This document shows, one piece after another, positions 44,337 through 53,155 of a DNA stretch of 64,000 bases. The notes below the pieces were generated by a model. That model ran no database searches. It was given only the letters and a program-made list of their open reading frames with translations, and was not told where the DNA came from. Source of the DNA: Kineosporia sp. A_224 (GTDB taxonomy: Bacteria; Actinomycetota; Actinomycetes; Actinomycetales; Kineosporiaceae); the NCBI RefSeq assembly GCF_002198655.1, contig NZ_MWLN01000194.1:61740-125739 (forward strand), written 5' to 3'. Within the stretch, counting starts at the first letter, position 1. Each line of letters opens with the position of its first letter. A program made the translations under genes and the position numbers.

Positions 44337-45695
44337 GTGAGCGGCGGCACGGTCGAGGCGGCACGCCCCCCTGCGGTCCGCGGGCTCCCGTTGCTCGGCA
44401 ACCTGCCGGGGCTGGCGAACGACCCGGCGGCCTTCCTCGTCCGCTGCTACCGGGAGTACGGGCCGGTCTTCCGGATCCGGGTGCTGAACCGCAGCGTCAC
44501 CGTGCTCGCCGGCCCCGACCTGGCCCGCTTCATGGGGAGCAGGGAGGGCCGGACGGCGCTGCGCTCGAAGGAGGTCTGGCAGGGCCTCGTCGACGAGTAC
44601 GGGGCACGGACGAGCGTCCTCGGAGCGGACGGCGCGGAGCACCGGCGGCTGCGGGACCTCATGCGCCGCGGCTACTCGCGGGAGGCGCTCGCCGGGCGGA
44701 TGGGCGATCTCGTGGGGATCACCGACCAGTGCCTGGACCAGGGCTGGCCGGCCGGCGGCCGGGTCCCGGTCGTCGAGGCGTTGCAGCGCCTCGTCGTCAC
44801 CCAGCTCGGCACGCTGCTCACGGGCAGCGTCCCCCTCGACTACGTCGAGGACATCCGCACGACGATCCTCACCATCCTCAACGTCCACGTCGTCAAGCAG
44901 CGCCCCGCGGTGATGCTCAGGCTGCCGCGGTACCAGCGTGCGAAAGCCCGCGTCGTCGAGCTGAGCGACCTGATGATCGCCGAGCACGCGGCCCGGCCGC
45001 GGCACGCGCCGCACGAGCGCACGCTCGTGGACGACCTGATGGACGCGCATGCCGACGATCCAGACCTGTTGTCCCGCAACGATCTCGTCGTCGCCCTGAC
45101 CGGCCCGTACGTGGCCGGGCTCGACACCGTCGCGAACACGCTCGGCGGGCTGGTCTACCTCGTGCTCAAGCACCCCGAGGTGCACCGTCGGATCCAGGCC
45201 GAGTCCGACGAGGCGTTCGGCGCCGGACCGGTCGGGGACGACCTCGTGGAGCGCCTGCCCGCGACCCACGGCGCGGTCCAGGAGGCGATGCGGCTGTACC
45301 CGATCGCGGTCGCCCAGCCACGGGTGGCGAACCGGGACTTCGAGTACGCGGGCCACACGGTGCTCGAGGGCGAGGACGTCTACTGCGCGATCACGGTCCC
45401 GCACTTCCTCGAGGAGTTCTTCCCCGACCCGGGCCGCTTCGACATCGACCGCTACACCGACGAGCGCCGCGAGCACGCGCGTCCGGGCGCCTACGCACCG
45501 TTCGGGAAGGGCCCGCACACCTGCCTCGGCAAGGGCATCGCCGACGTGCAGATGACCGTCACCGCCGCGCGGCTCTTCCACCGGCTCGAGCTCGCCCTCG
45601 ACCGGCCGGACTACACGCTGCGCCGCAAGGCGGTCCCGACCCCCGGTCCCGCGTCGAGCTTCCACGTGCAGGTGGTCGGCCACCGGACGCCGTGA
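44337..45695 (+). CDS. Cytochrome P450
   Basis: A 452-aa P450. The heme-binding loop is FGKGPHTCLGKGIAD with Cys396 as axial ligand; the I helix shows LTGPYVAGLDTVAN, in which the usual Ala-Gly-x-Asp/Glu-Thr appears as Ala-Gly-Leu-Asp-Thr; the ExxR helix is AVQEAMRLYP. GTG 44337 follows GGAGGGAGG. P450 genes often accompany conservons; here the gene is divergent rather than in the same operon. The substrate is unknown. Confidence 0.93.
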   Translation: MSGGTVEAARPPAVRGLPLLGNLPGLANDPAAFLVRCYREYGPVFRIRVLNRSVTVLAGPDLARFMGSREGRTALRSKEVWQGLVDEYGARTSVLGADGAEHRRLRDLMRRGYSREALAGRMGDLVGITDQCLDQGWPAGGRVPVVEALQRLVVTQLGTLLTGSVPLDYVEDIRTTILTILNVHVVKQRPAVMLRLPRYQRAKARVVELSDLMIAEHAARPRHAPHERTLVDDLMDAHADDPDLLSRNDLVVALTGPYVAGLDTVANTLGGLVYLVLKHPEVHRRIQAESDEAFGAGPVGDDLVERLPATHGAVQEAMRLYPIAVAQPRVANRDFEYAGHTVLEGEDVYCAITVPHFLEEFFPDPGRFDIDRYTDERREHARPGAYAPFGKGPHTCLGKGIADVQMTVTAARLFHRLELALDRPDYTLRRKAVPTPGPASSFHVQVVGHRTP

Positions 45696-45750
45696 ACGCG
45701 CCCGGTCCGTGCCCTTCTCCTCGGGGAAGTCGGAACGCCAGGGGGAGCGG

Positions 45751-46332
45751 TCAGCGGCGCACCCGGTAGCGCAGGTGAAGCACCCGGTTGCCCCGGAGCA
45801 CCACGTCGGGATCCTCCAGCAGGTGCTGCGCGTCGACCGACCCGAAGAAGCGCTTGCCGGACCCGAGCACGACGGGGACGACGTCCATCCGCACCTCGTC
45901 GACCAGGCCCGCGGCCAGCACCTGGCCACCGACGTCGCCGGCCGCGACCTCGACGACGCGGTCACCCGCGAGCTCCTGCGCCTTCGCCACGGCGGCCTCG
46001 ACGCCGTCGACGAAGTGGAACGGCGCCCCGGGGTCCCAGCCCTCGGGCATCGGCCGGTGCGTCACGACGACCACGTGCTCGACCCCGCCCGGGGGCTTCC
46101 CGTCCCAGCCGTCCGTCATGTCGAAGACGTGGCGACCGGCGATCGTCACCCCGATCTGGTCCCAGTACGGCCGCGTGTGGTCGTAGGACGTCTGCGACAC
46201 CTTCAGCACGCCGCTGTCGTCCAACGGGACGTCACCGCTGGTCAACCAGTCGAACAGCGGCCCGGGCTGGTCGTTCTCGTCAGCGACGAAGCCGTCCACC
46301 GACACCGACGCGTACATGACCACTCTGCCCAC
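45751..46332 (-). CDS. Dihydrofolate-reductase-like (RibD C-terminal) protein
   Basis: A 193-aa RibD_C/DHFR-fold reductase. Opening VVMYASVSVDGFVADENDQP, middle VTIAGRHVFDMTDGWDG, and VEVAAGDVGGQVLAAGLVDE with VVPVVLGSGKRFF define the family. Stand-alone members are NADPH-dependent reductases of unknown substrate. It is convergent with the P450 gene. A second RibD_C gene occurs at 50.7 kb. Confidence 0.9.
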   Translation of the reverse strand: MGRVVMYASVSVDGFVADENDQPGPLFDWLTSGDVPLDDSGVLKVSQTSYDHTRPYWDQIGVTIAGRHVFDMTDGWDGKPPGGVEHVVVVTHRPMPEGWDPGAPFHFVDGVEAAVAKAQELAGDRVVEVAAGDVGGQVLAAGLVDEVRMDVVPVVLGSGKRFFGSVDAQHLLEDPDVVLRGNRVLHLRYRVRR

Positions 46333-46407
46333 GGATGCGCGCTCCTCTGCCCTGGGGTGTCCCGACCGTAGCGATCCACGACCTGTGACCGGCCGAGGGC
46401 CGCACGG

Positions 46408-47061
46408 TCATCGGGCCACCGCGAGCTGATCGGTGAGCGCCGCCAGCAGGAAGGGCAGCTGGCCGACCTCCTCGACGTTGTGCTGCACCCACGCCTCGCA
46501 CAGCGCGACCGGCATGGCCCGGGTCGTGAGCCACCGGTTGAGCGGCGCGAGCCAGGAGTGGCGCGCGCCGATGTCCATGACGCTCACGTAGTGCGCGCCC
46601 TCGGCAGCGGCCGACCAGGTGTGCTCGAGCTGGAAGATCTTCACCCCGAAGCGCCGCTGCACCAGCCGGATCCCCGTCGCGTCGAGCTTCTCGACCCGCT
46701 CGGTGACGTCGATGGCCGGGTTCCTCGCGAACCTCTCGACGATGCGGAACCGCGCCCCCTCGCCCGCGCTGCCGTCGGACGCCGGCCGGGCCAGCTCCCA
46801 GAGGATGTGGTCGACGGGGTGCCAGGCGAGGTAGCGCGGCACGACGGCGCCGCCGTACCGAACGGTGCCGCCGATGTGGGTGAACCACCACAGGAGGTCC
46901 GCCGGCGTGACGCCGGGCAGCGGGGCGTGGTCGATGGTCACCCGGCGGCGCCCGTGCGGCAGCTCGGCGATCGACCAGGTGGCCGAGCCGACACCGCGCA
47001 ACGGGTGGACGACGGGACGGGGGTCGGGCACCCGGACGGCGCGGGTGCGGGTCGGGTTCAT
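46408..47061 (-). CDS. PhlG-like (DAPG hydrolase family) protein
   Basis: A 217-aa protein. The stretch LLWWFTHIGGTVRYGGAVVP, followed by YLAWHPVDHILWELARP, resembles the phloroglucinol hydrolase PhlG family of Bet v1-like fold that cleaves 2,4-diacetylphloroglucinol. Conserved His and Asp residues in that stretch would bind the metal. ATG 47061 (or GTG 47067) is used. Assignment is by remembered pattern; an ordinary SRPBCC protein is the alternative. It is divergent from the MMPL remnant. Confidence 0.6.
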   Translation of the reverse strand: MNPTRTRAVRVPDPRPVVHPLRGVGSATWSIAELPHGRRRVTIDHAPLPGVTPADLLWWFTHIGGTVRYGGAVVPRYLAWHPVDHILWELARPASDGSAGEGARFRIVERFARNPAIDVTERVEKLDATGIRLVQRRFGVKIFQLEHTWSAAAEGAHYVSVMDIGARHSWLAPLNRWLTTRAMPVALCEAWVQHNVEEVGQLPFLLAALTDQLAVAR

Positions 47062-47084
47062 GCTCACGGCAGACCTCCGGAGGG

Positions 47085-47840
47085 GTGAGAAGTGGACGCC
47101 CCCAGCCTCCGTCCGGGCCTCGTCGTCCGACAGCCTCACGACCCCCACACCACCGGAACACCCCCGCCGCCTCCTCCGACGGCTCCGGCCGGTGGGCCGC
47201 CGGCCGCCCCTGGTACGCCGTCCTCGCGTTCGTCCTGCTCACCGTCGCACTCAACGGTGCGGGCGCCGTCCGCGGAGCCGCCGACCACGACGAGTACGAG
47301 GTCCCCGGCCTGAAGTCCGTCGACGGCCTTGAGCTTCTCCGGGCCCACGACCGGCTCACCGCGGCCGCCGGCGCGGAGGTCGTCGTCCACGTCGACGAGG
47401 GCACGGTGTCGAGTTGGGTGCCGGTGCTGCTGTTCGCCATCCTCTTCGGGCTCTCGATGGACTACGAGGTGTTCCTGCTGTCGAGGATCCGTGAGGACCG
47501 GCAGTTGACCGGTGACGACCGGGGCAGCGTCGTCCGCGGCCTCGCGTCCACGACCCGGGTCATCAGCGCAGGCGCGGCGATCATGGTCATGGTCGCGCAC
47601 GGCTTCGCGCTCGAGCCCGACGTCGTCGTCAAGCAGATGGGCGTGGGTCCCGCCGCAGCCGTGCTCCTCGACGCGACCGTCGTCCGGCTCGTGCTCGTCC
47701 CCGCGACGATGACCCTGCTCGGCCGGCACGCCTGGTGGCCGCCGGCATGGCTCGACCGGGTGCTGCCGCAGGTCGAGGCGGAGGTACCGAACGACGTCCC
47801 GGTCACCGTCGAGCGGGAGCCGGTGGTCGCCGCGCCCTGA
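47085..47840 (+). pseudogene. MMPL-family (RND) transporter with large internal deletion
   Basis: The open frame of 251 codons joins two ends of an MMPL exporter, normally about 700 residues. Residues 35-105 match the N terminus: first helix WYAVLAFVLLTVALNGAG, then YEVPGLKSVDG and a VVVHVDEG segment. Residues 108-251 match the C-terminal half: WVPVLLFAILFGLSMDYEVF, then RVISAGAAIMVMVAHGFALE and the final LLGRHAWWPPAWLDRVLPQ. Roughly 450 residues, including most of the 12 helices, are missing at the junction near 47400. The frame is kept, so a short protein could be made, but transport function is unlikely. Confidence 0.8.
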
Positions 47841-47852
47841 CCCGTCATGCGG

Positions 47853-50093
47853 TCACACGGTCCCGAGGATCTCGTCGGCCCAGCCCTCGAGGTCCTCGGG
47901 ACCGGCTGCGCGCCCCACGTCCCAGGCCACCCGGAACGCGTCGCCGCCGAGCCGGGCCCGCAGCTCGGCGAGGTCGCGGTCGGCCTGCTCGCGGGAGACC
48001 GGGAAGCTGCGGTCGGCCGCCGACCGGGCCGCGAGCGAGGCGGACGCCCCGAAGAGCCGGGCGGCGAGCTCGTACCGGCCGAGCCGGACGGCCAGCCCGG
48101 CGAGGGCGGGGAGCGAGTAGGTCATCGGCCAGGCCATCGCGGTGCGGGCCGCGCGCGTGACGGACTCGGCGAGGAGCCGGGCGGACGACGCGGCGTCGCC
48201 CGCGAGCGACAGAGCACCGGCGAGCACGTTGAGCGTGGCCATGAGGAGGAAGTCGTTGCCGACGGCGCGGGCGCGCTCGACGGCGTCCTGCCCGAGCGGG
48301 ACCGCCGCAGCGACGTCACCGGTCGAGATCGACACCTGGGCGAGGATCATCGCCCGGTAGGCACCGAGGTAGCCGGGGACACCGGCCGTGGCGTCGAGGT
48401 GCGACTGCGCAGCATCCGGACGTCCGAGGAAGACCTCGGCGTTGGCGAGGAGCAGCCGGGCCTCGATGCCCGCCGGGCCGTCAGGGGCCAGCGCGAGCGC
48501 CGCCGTCGCGTGCTCGTGCATGCGGGGCAGGTCGCCGGTGAGCAGCCGCAGCCCGGCGGCCGCGCGGTGGCCGGCCGCCGCGTCCGCGGGGTCCAGCGCG
48601 TCGAGGTCGAGGCGGGCCAGCGTCTCCAGGCCCTCGACGCCGTGGTTGCGCAAAGCGAGCCGCAGCCAGACATGGCCGAGGGTGCGCGCGACGGCCCCGT
48701 GCCGTCCGGTCGCGACCAGGTGGGCGACGGCGGCGCGCAGGTCGGCGTCCTCGGAGTCGAGCCGCGCCAGGGTGTCGAGGAGCCGGTGGTCGAACAGGGC
48801 GGGGCCGGCGTCGGCGGCGACCTGCTCGAAGAGGCGCGCGTGCCGGTCGCGGAGGGCGTCGCCGTCCGGGCCGGTGAGCCGGGCGGCGGCCTGCTCCCGG
48901 ATCGGGTGGAGCAGCCGGAACCGCGGCACGGCGCTGGGGAGGCGCACGACGAGGGACTGCTCGACGAGCACCGAGAGCGACTCGAGGACGTCGTCGTCGA
49001 CAAGTGCCTCCACGCTCGCGAGGGTGAACGGGCTGTGGAAGACCGAGAGGGCGGCGAAGAGGTCCTGCGCCTCGACGTCGAGCAGGTCGTGGCTCCAGGT
49101 GACGACGGCGGCGATCGTGCGCTGCCGGTCGGGAAGGTCACGCAAGCCGTTGCCGGACAACGCGTTCCCACCCAGCAGGCCGTCGAGGCCGAGCACCCGG
49201 GAACGAGCTGCGGCGAGCTCGACCGCGAGCGGCAGCCCGTCGAGCCGGCGGCACACCTCGGCGACGAGCGGCGCCGTCCGGTCGTCGAGCCCGACCTGGG
49301 TGCCGGCGGCGGCCATCCGGTCGACGAGGAGCCGCGCAGCCGGGGACACCGCCACGTCGCCGACGGCGTCGGTTCCCGGGAGGTCGAGCGGGCCGAGCCG
49401 GACCTCGTGCTCGGCTCGCACCCGCAGCGGGGCGCGACTCGTGGCGAGGAGCTTCACGTCCGGCGAGGTCTCGACGAGCCGCGCGAGGGCCGGGGCACCG
49501 TCGAGGACCTGCTCGAGGTTGTCGAGGAGCAGCACCAGCCGACGGCCGCCGAGCGCCGTGGCGAGGGACTCGACAGTCGTACCGGTCGGTGTCTCGGGGA
49601 GCCCGAGGGCGGCGGCGATGCGCGGGAGGACGAGGTCGGGATCGCGGACATCGGCGAGGTCGACGGCGGTGACGCGCTCACCCTGTCGCACCAGGGCGCT
49701 CGCGACGGCGCGGGCGAGGGTCGTCTTGCCGACGCCGCCGGGCCCGGTGAGCGTGACGAGCCGGCGACGCTCGAGAAGGCCGAGGACGTCGGACAGTTCG
49801 CGTTCACGGCCGACGAGGTCGTCGCTCTGCTCGGGGACCGGCGTCGCGCCGTCCGCGGGCGCCGTCGTCCGGCGTGCCGGGACGGCACCGACGAGCCGCT
49901 CGGTCTCGGTGTCGTCCAGCGCCAGCGCCGCGGCGAGCGACCGGACCGTGTGCGGGTAAGGCCGGCGGCGCTCGCCGCGCTCCAGCGCGCCGACCGCCTT
50001 GACGGTGAGCCCGGCCCGGTCGGCGACCTCCTCCTGGGTGAGGGAGCGGGACTCGCGCAGCGCGCGCAGCACCTCGCCGAAGCCGTCGCCCAT
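47853..50093 (-). CDS. Large transcriptional regulator: XRE helix-turn-helix, NTPase (AfsR/LuxR-like) and TPR
   Basis: A 746-aa regulator. Residues 5-55 are an XRE helix-turn-helix (LRALRESRSLTQEEVADRAG, LTVKAVGALERGERRRPYPH). Residues 90-400 are an NB-ARC-like NTPase with Walker A LTGPGGVGKTTLA and Walker B LLLDNLEQV, then CRRLDGLPLAVELAAARSR. The rest is TPR-like. It starts at ATG 50093. Such signal-transduction ATPases control secondary metabolism or stress genes; its target may be the divergent deazaflavin-reductase gene, by position only. Confidence 0.9.
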   Translation of the reverse strand: MGDGFGEVLRALRESRSLTQEEVADRAGLTVKAVGALERGERRRPYPHTVRSLAAALALDDTETERLVGAVPARRTTAPADGATPVPEQSDDLVGRERELSDVLGLLERRRLVTLTGPGGVGKTTLARAVASALVRQGERVTAVDLADVRDPDLVLPRIAAALGLPETPTGTTVESLATALGGRRLVLLLDNLEQVLDGAPALARLVETSPDVKLLATSRAPLRVRAEHEVRLGPLDLPGTDAVGDVAVSPAARLLVDRMAAAGTQVGLDDRTAPLVAEVCRRLDGLPLAVELAAARSRVLGLDGLLGGNALSGNGLRDLPDRQRTIAAVVTWSHDLLDVEAQDLFAALSVFHSPFTLASVEALVDDDVLESLSVLVEQSLVVRLPSAVPRFRLLHPIREQAAARLTGPDGDALRDRHARLFEQVAADAGPALFDHRLLDTLARLDSEDADLRAAVAHLVATGRHGAVARTLGHVWLRLALRNHGVEGLETLARLDLDALDPADAAAGHRAAAGLRLLTGDLPRMHEHATAALALAPDGPAGIEARLLLANAEVFLGRPDAAQSHLDATAGVPGYLGAYRAMILAQVSISTGDVAAAVPLGQDAVERARAVGNDFLLMATLNVLAGALSLAGDAASSARLLAESVTRAARTAMAWPMTYSLPALAGLAVRLGRYELAARLFGASASLAARSAADRSFPVSREQADRDLAELRARLGGDAFRVAWDVGRAAGPEDLEGWADEILGTV

Positions 50094-50174
50094 GGCCCGG
50101 AAAGGTAGCGGAGCGAGCCCGTCGGGGGCAGGGTCCAGGTTGTCCCGGCGGGTACCGGCGAGGAGAGTCACGGT

Positions 50175-50654
50175 ATGAGCATCGACAAGCCGCCCGCGGG
50201 CACCCGCGGCAGCCGTACGCCCCCGCGCCTGATCGGCAGGATCGTCATGCCGCTCATGACGAGGATCCACCGGCTCAGCAGGGACCGCTTCGCCGGGATG
50301 GACCTGCTGTACCTGCACACCGTCGGGGCGAACTCCGGGCAGCCGCGGACGAACCCGCTCGCCCGGTTCGACGACGGCGCGGGCGGCTGGGTCGTCGTCG
50401 CCTCGGCGGGCGGTGCCGCGACGCATCCGGCCTGGTACCACAACGTCGTCGCCCACCCGGATCAGGTGTCCGTGGAGCTGGGCGGTCGCACGCACCACGT
50501 GCGGGTCGAGCAGCTCGAAGGGGACGAGCGGGCAGCCATGTGGGGCACGATCGTCTCTCGCGCCAAGGGTTTCGCGGGCTACGAGGCCAAGACGGACCGG
50601 CTCATCCCGGTGCTGCGGCTGACGCCGACGGACGGCGCGGCGCCGCCGGCGTGA
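50175..50654 (+). CDS. Deazaflavin (F420)-dependent nitroreductase-family protein
   Basis: A 159-aa Ddn/FDOR-type split-barrel protein. Typical sequence: LYLHTVGANSGQPRTNPLAR, WVVVASAGGAATHPAWYHNV, HPDQVSVELGG. These contact F420 in known members and the family reduces quinones and nitroimidazoles. It starts at ATG 50175 with GGAGAG upstream. Divergent from the large regulator. Confidence 0.9.
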   Translation: MSIDKPPAGTRGSRTPPRLIGRIVMPLMTRIHRLSRDRFAGMDLLYLHTVGANSGQPRTNPLARFDDGAGGWVVVASAGGAATHPAWYHNVVAHPDQVSVELGGRTHHVRVEQLEGDERAAMWGTIVSRAKGFAGYEAKTDRLIPVLRLTPTDGAAPPA

Positions 50655-50747
50655 CGGCCGAGCCGGGCCGTCGGCGTGGCCCGGCCGATGAGTCTGCGCC
50701 CCGTGATGGTCTGTACGCCGACGACCGAATCGCAGGAGGTTGACGAC

Positions 50748-51311
50748 GTGCGGAGACTGACCTACGGCATGAACGTGAGCCTGGACGGCTACGTCGCCGC
50801 GCCCGGCGACGACCTCGGCTGGGGCGTGCAGAGCGACGAGCTGTTCCAGTGGTGGTCCGACCGGGTGGCGACGACGGGCCTGGCGCTGTACGGGCGCAGG
50901 CTCTGGGAGACGATGAGCTCCCACTGGCCGACCGCCGACGAGCAGCCGGGTGCCACACCGGCGCACATCGAGTTCGCCGGACGCTGGCGGGACATGCCGA
51001 AGGTCGTGTTCTCATCGACGACCACCGCGGTCGACTGGAACGCCCGCCTGGTCACCGGCGACGCCGTCACCGAGATCACTCGGCTCAAGGCCGAGGACGG
51101 CGCTCCCATGGACGTCGGCGGCGCCACCCTCGCGGCGGCGGCCATGCAGGCCGGACTGATCGACGAGTACGCGATCGTCACCCACCCGGTGCTCGTCGGT
51201 CGTGGCAGACCGTTCTTCACGGCACTGGACACGGGGGTGAACCTGAAGCTGGTGGAGACCCGGACGTTTCCCGGCGGGGTGCTCCTGAGCAGGTACGAGA
51301 CGACGCACTGA
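50748..51311 (+). CDS. Dihydrofolate-reductase-like (RibD C-terminal) protein
   Basis: A 187-aa RibD_C/DHFR-fold protein: RRLTYGMNVSLDGYVAAPGD, YGRRLWETMSSHW, MDVGGATLAAAAMQAGLIDE, THPVLVGRGRPFF. GTG 50748 is chosen because CAGGAGG lies about 9 nt before it. It follows the deazaflavin reductase gene by 93 nt in the same direction. It is only distantly similar to the other RibD_C protein at 45.8 kb, so not a recent duplicate. Confidence 0.9.
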   Translation: MRRLTYGMNVSLDGYVAAPGDDLGWGVQSDELFQWWSDRVATTGLALYGRRLWETMSSHWPTADEQPGATPAHIEFAGRWRDMPKVVFSSTTTAVDWNARLVTGDAVTEITRLKAEDGAPMDVGGATLAAAAMQAGLIDEYAIVTHPVLVGRGRPFFTALDTGVNLKLVETRTFPGGVLLSRYETTH

Positions 51312-51316
51312 GGGCC

Positions 51317-51341
51317 GCGCGCCCGGGTCGGACCGGCGCGC
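51317..51341. terminator. Hairpin after the RibD-like gene
   Basis: GCGCGCC (51317-51323) pairs with GGCGCGC (51335-51341) around an 11-nt loop, 6 nt after the stop. It separates this gene from the TetR-controlled operon. Confidence 0.4.
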
Positions 51342-51360
51342 AGGGGATGCGAATCCAAGG

Positions 51361-51400
51361 GTGTACTGGACCGTACACATTAGTGTACGGTCCAGTACAC
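51361..51400. promoter_or_regulatory. 40-bp perfect dyad, probable TetR operator
   Basis: GTGTACTGGACCGTACAC (51361-51378) is exactly mirrored at 51383-51400, with spacer ATTA. Each 18-bp arm is itself built of GTGTAC and GTACAC ends, so the element can be read as two adjoining operator sites. It ends 21 nt before the redoxin-gene ATG. A TetR gene is the second gene of the same operon, so autoregulation is likely. TACGGT at 51386-51391 could serve as the -10. Confidence 0.85.
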
Positions 51401-51421
51401 CTCACAGAAGGGACCACTCCC

Positions 51422-52267
51422 ATGGTCCGGATCCTTCGTCGCGTGTACGTCGAGCTGGTGGGCGCGACCACCGCTGTCACCCTCGTCGCCGGCTTCTGGC
51501 GCCTCGCTGCCGGCGAGGGCGCGGGCTGGTTGGCCGCATCGGCCGCGTGGCTCGTCGCCGCGGCGACGATCGGAGGCAGCAAGGTGTACGTCGCGCGCAG
51601 GGTGGCACCCGCCGACTGGGCGTGGCGGGTGGCGGCCTCCCTGGCGGTGGTGGCGACACTGGCCACCGGTGGACCGGGAGCGGTGACGTCCGCCGTCGCC
51701 GGGTCGGCTGCCCTCGTCGGTTATCAGACCTGGTACACCGATCAGCACCGCCCGTCGGGAGGACTTGCGGTCGGAGAGCTGCTGCCCGCGTTCGCGCTCC
51801 AGACGGCCGACGGTTCCCCGACGACGTCCGAGGCGCTCCGTGCGTCGCCGCACGTCATCCTGTTCTACCGGGGTTCGTGGTGCCCGTTCTGCGTCGCCCA
51901 GGTGCGAGAGCTGGCAGCCCAGTACCGGGAGCTGGACCGCCGTGGCGTGCACGTCGCCCTCATCAGTCCGCAGCCGGCCGACGACACCCGCGCACTGGCC
52001 GAGCGGTTCGACGTACCGATGGACTTCTACGTCGACCATCAGGGATCGGCCGCGCGAGCGCTTGATATCGTCCAGCAGGGCGGCGTGCCGCTGAGTTTCA
52101 CGGCGGGTACGGACGGCGACACGGTGGTCCCGACCGCGATCGTCACCGACGCAGTCGGCCGGGTGGTCTGGTTCCAGCACGCCGACGACCACCGGGTCCG
52201 GCCCGAACCAGCCACCTTCCTGGAGGTCATCGACCGTGCAGGGATCGGCGCGCGGGGAGGCGCGTAA
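51422..52267 (+). CDS. Membrane protein with redoxin (AhpC/TSA-like) domain
   Basis: A 281-aa fusion: three or four N-terminal hydrophobic segments (residues 10-105, for example AAWLVAAATIGGSKVYVARR and VTSAVAGSAALVGYQTW) followed by a thioredoxin-fold peroxiredoxin-like domain. Active site FYRGSWCPFCVAQVRELAAQ has both Cys; the cis-Pro region is GGVPLSFTAG. ATG 51422 has AGAAGGGA upstream. The redox centre should face one side of the membrane; which side is unclear. Controlled by the 40-bp dyad; overlaps the TetR gene by 32 bp. Confidence 0.88.
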   Translation: MVRILRRVYVELVGATTAVTLVAGFWRLAAGEGAGWLAASAAWLVAAATIGGSKVYVARRVAPADWAWRVAASLAVVATLATGGPGAVTSAVAGSAALVGYQTWYTDQHRPSGGLAVGELLPAFALQTADGSPTTSEALRASPHVILFYRGSWCPFCVAQVRELAAQYRELDRRGVHVALISPQPADDTRALAERFDVPMDFYVDHQGSAARALDIVQQGGVPLSFTAGTDGDTVVPTAIVTDAVGRVVWFQHADDHRVRPEPATFLEVIDRAGIGARGGA

Positions 52268-52799
52268 GCGGGAGATCGTGACCTCCGCGCTCGAACTCGC
52301 ACTGGTCCGCGGGTTCTCGGCCCTGACGGTCGACGAGGTGGCCCGGAGCGCCAACGCCTCGAAGACCACGCTGATGCGGTTCTTCGGCGGCCGTCGCGGC
52401 CTGATCGAAGCGACACTCGCCCTGGAGATGGAGCTGGTCGTGGGGCCGCTGGAGGAGTCCTCCGCGGATCTCGTCCGCTTCGGGGCCGCCTTCCAGCAGA
52501 TCATCTTCTCCGAGCGCTGCCTGGGCCTGCTGCGTTTCGTGCTCCACGAGAGCGCCACGGACGCCGGCCTCGGCGAGGCCTTCCGCGGCACCGTCCTTGC
52601 CGGGGTCCGGACGATGATCGGTCCCGCCGTCAGCGAGGCTCTGGGGCTGCCGCTCGACGACCCCGACGTGGTCTCCGCGTCGGAGCGCTACCTGGGTGAC
52701 CTGGTCGGCGTCGAGCTGCTCCGCGCACTCAGCGGCGACCGTCCGGACGCCGCTCGTCTGGAGGTCCTACGCGGACGAGCAGTGCGACAGCTCGGCTGA
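52236..52799 (+). CDS. TetR-family repressor
   Basis: A 187-aa TetR-type regulator. The helix-turn-helix lies at residues 12-55 (SALELALVRGFSALTVDEVA, ANASKTTLMRFFGG). The ligand domain is unclassified. GTG 52236 with TGGAGG 9 nt upstream overlaps the preceding gene by 32 bp, indicating coupled expression. It probably binds the dyad at 51361-51400. Confidence 0.9.
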   Translation: MQGSARGEARKREIVTSALELALVRGFSALTVDEVARSANASKTTLMRFFGGRRGLIEATLALEMELVVGPLEESSADLVRFGAAFQQIIFSERCLGLLRFVLHESATDAGLGEAFRGTVLAGVRTMIGPAVSEALGLPLDDPDVVSASERYLGDLVGVELLRALSGDRPDAARLEVLRGRAVRQLG

Positions 52800-52806
52800 C
52801 TGCGTG

Positions 52807-53094
52807 TCAGTGACCGGTCGTCTCCGTCGGGCGCGTCAGCAGCCGGTCCAGCTCTCCGGCGGCACCGTCGTACCCGGCGTCCGCGATGCGCTGCAGCCCG
52901 AGGAGGTCTCCGCTCGCGACGGCACGCCGGGTCAGATGGACACCCGCCCGCAGGCATCCTTCGTCGAGCAGAGCCTCGAGCTCGTCAAGATCGCCCCGTG
53001 CGTCGGCGAGGTCCGCCAGCCGTTCCCACGCGCGCTCGTTGCCGTCGTCCGCCAGCGCGCGCAGCACGTCCCGGTCAGCTGTCTGGTCTGCCAT
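52807..53094 (-). CDS. Small helical-repeat protein of unknown function
   Basis: A 95-aa protein with two or three degenerate helical repeats of a type seen in longer actinobacterial proteins (LRALADDGNERAWERLADLA, then ARGDLDELEALLDEG). ATG 53094 is exactly where transcription should begin from the promoter described next, so its mRNA would be leaderless. It is divergent from the MerR gene, whose likely target it is. Confidence 0.7.
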   Translation of the reverse strand: MADQTADRDVLRALADDGNERAWERLADLADARGDLDELEALLDEGCLRAGVHLTRRAVASGDLLGLQRIADAGYDGAAGELDRLLTRPTETTGH

Positions 53095-53100
53095 CGCACC

Positions 53101-53132
53101 ATCGTGCAGGCTTGCCCCTAGGGCAAGGTCAA
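53101..53132 (-). promoter_or_regulatory. MerR-type promoter with long spacer and dyad
   Basis: On the minus strand a -35 TTGACC (53132-53127) and a -10-like CACGAT (53106-53101) are separated by 20 nt, the over-long spacing of MerR-controlled promoters. The spacer holds a dyad, CTTGCCC-N3-GGGCAAG (53111-53127). Six nucleotides after the -10 lies the ATG of the small gene. Confidence 0.7.
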
Positions 53133-53155
53133 GCAGACACGGGACGAGGGCTTCG

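Noticed and set aside
44125..44364. 79-codon minus-strand frame between the conservon and P450 genes
   Set aside because: No ribosome site, no recognisable domain and it overlaps the P450 start region; treated as chance.
48388..49959. 523-codon plus-strand Ser/Arg-rich frame
   Set aside because: Antisense to the NTPase/TPR regulator, whose Walker motifs and helix-turn-helix are intact.
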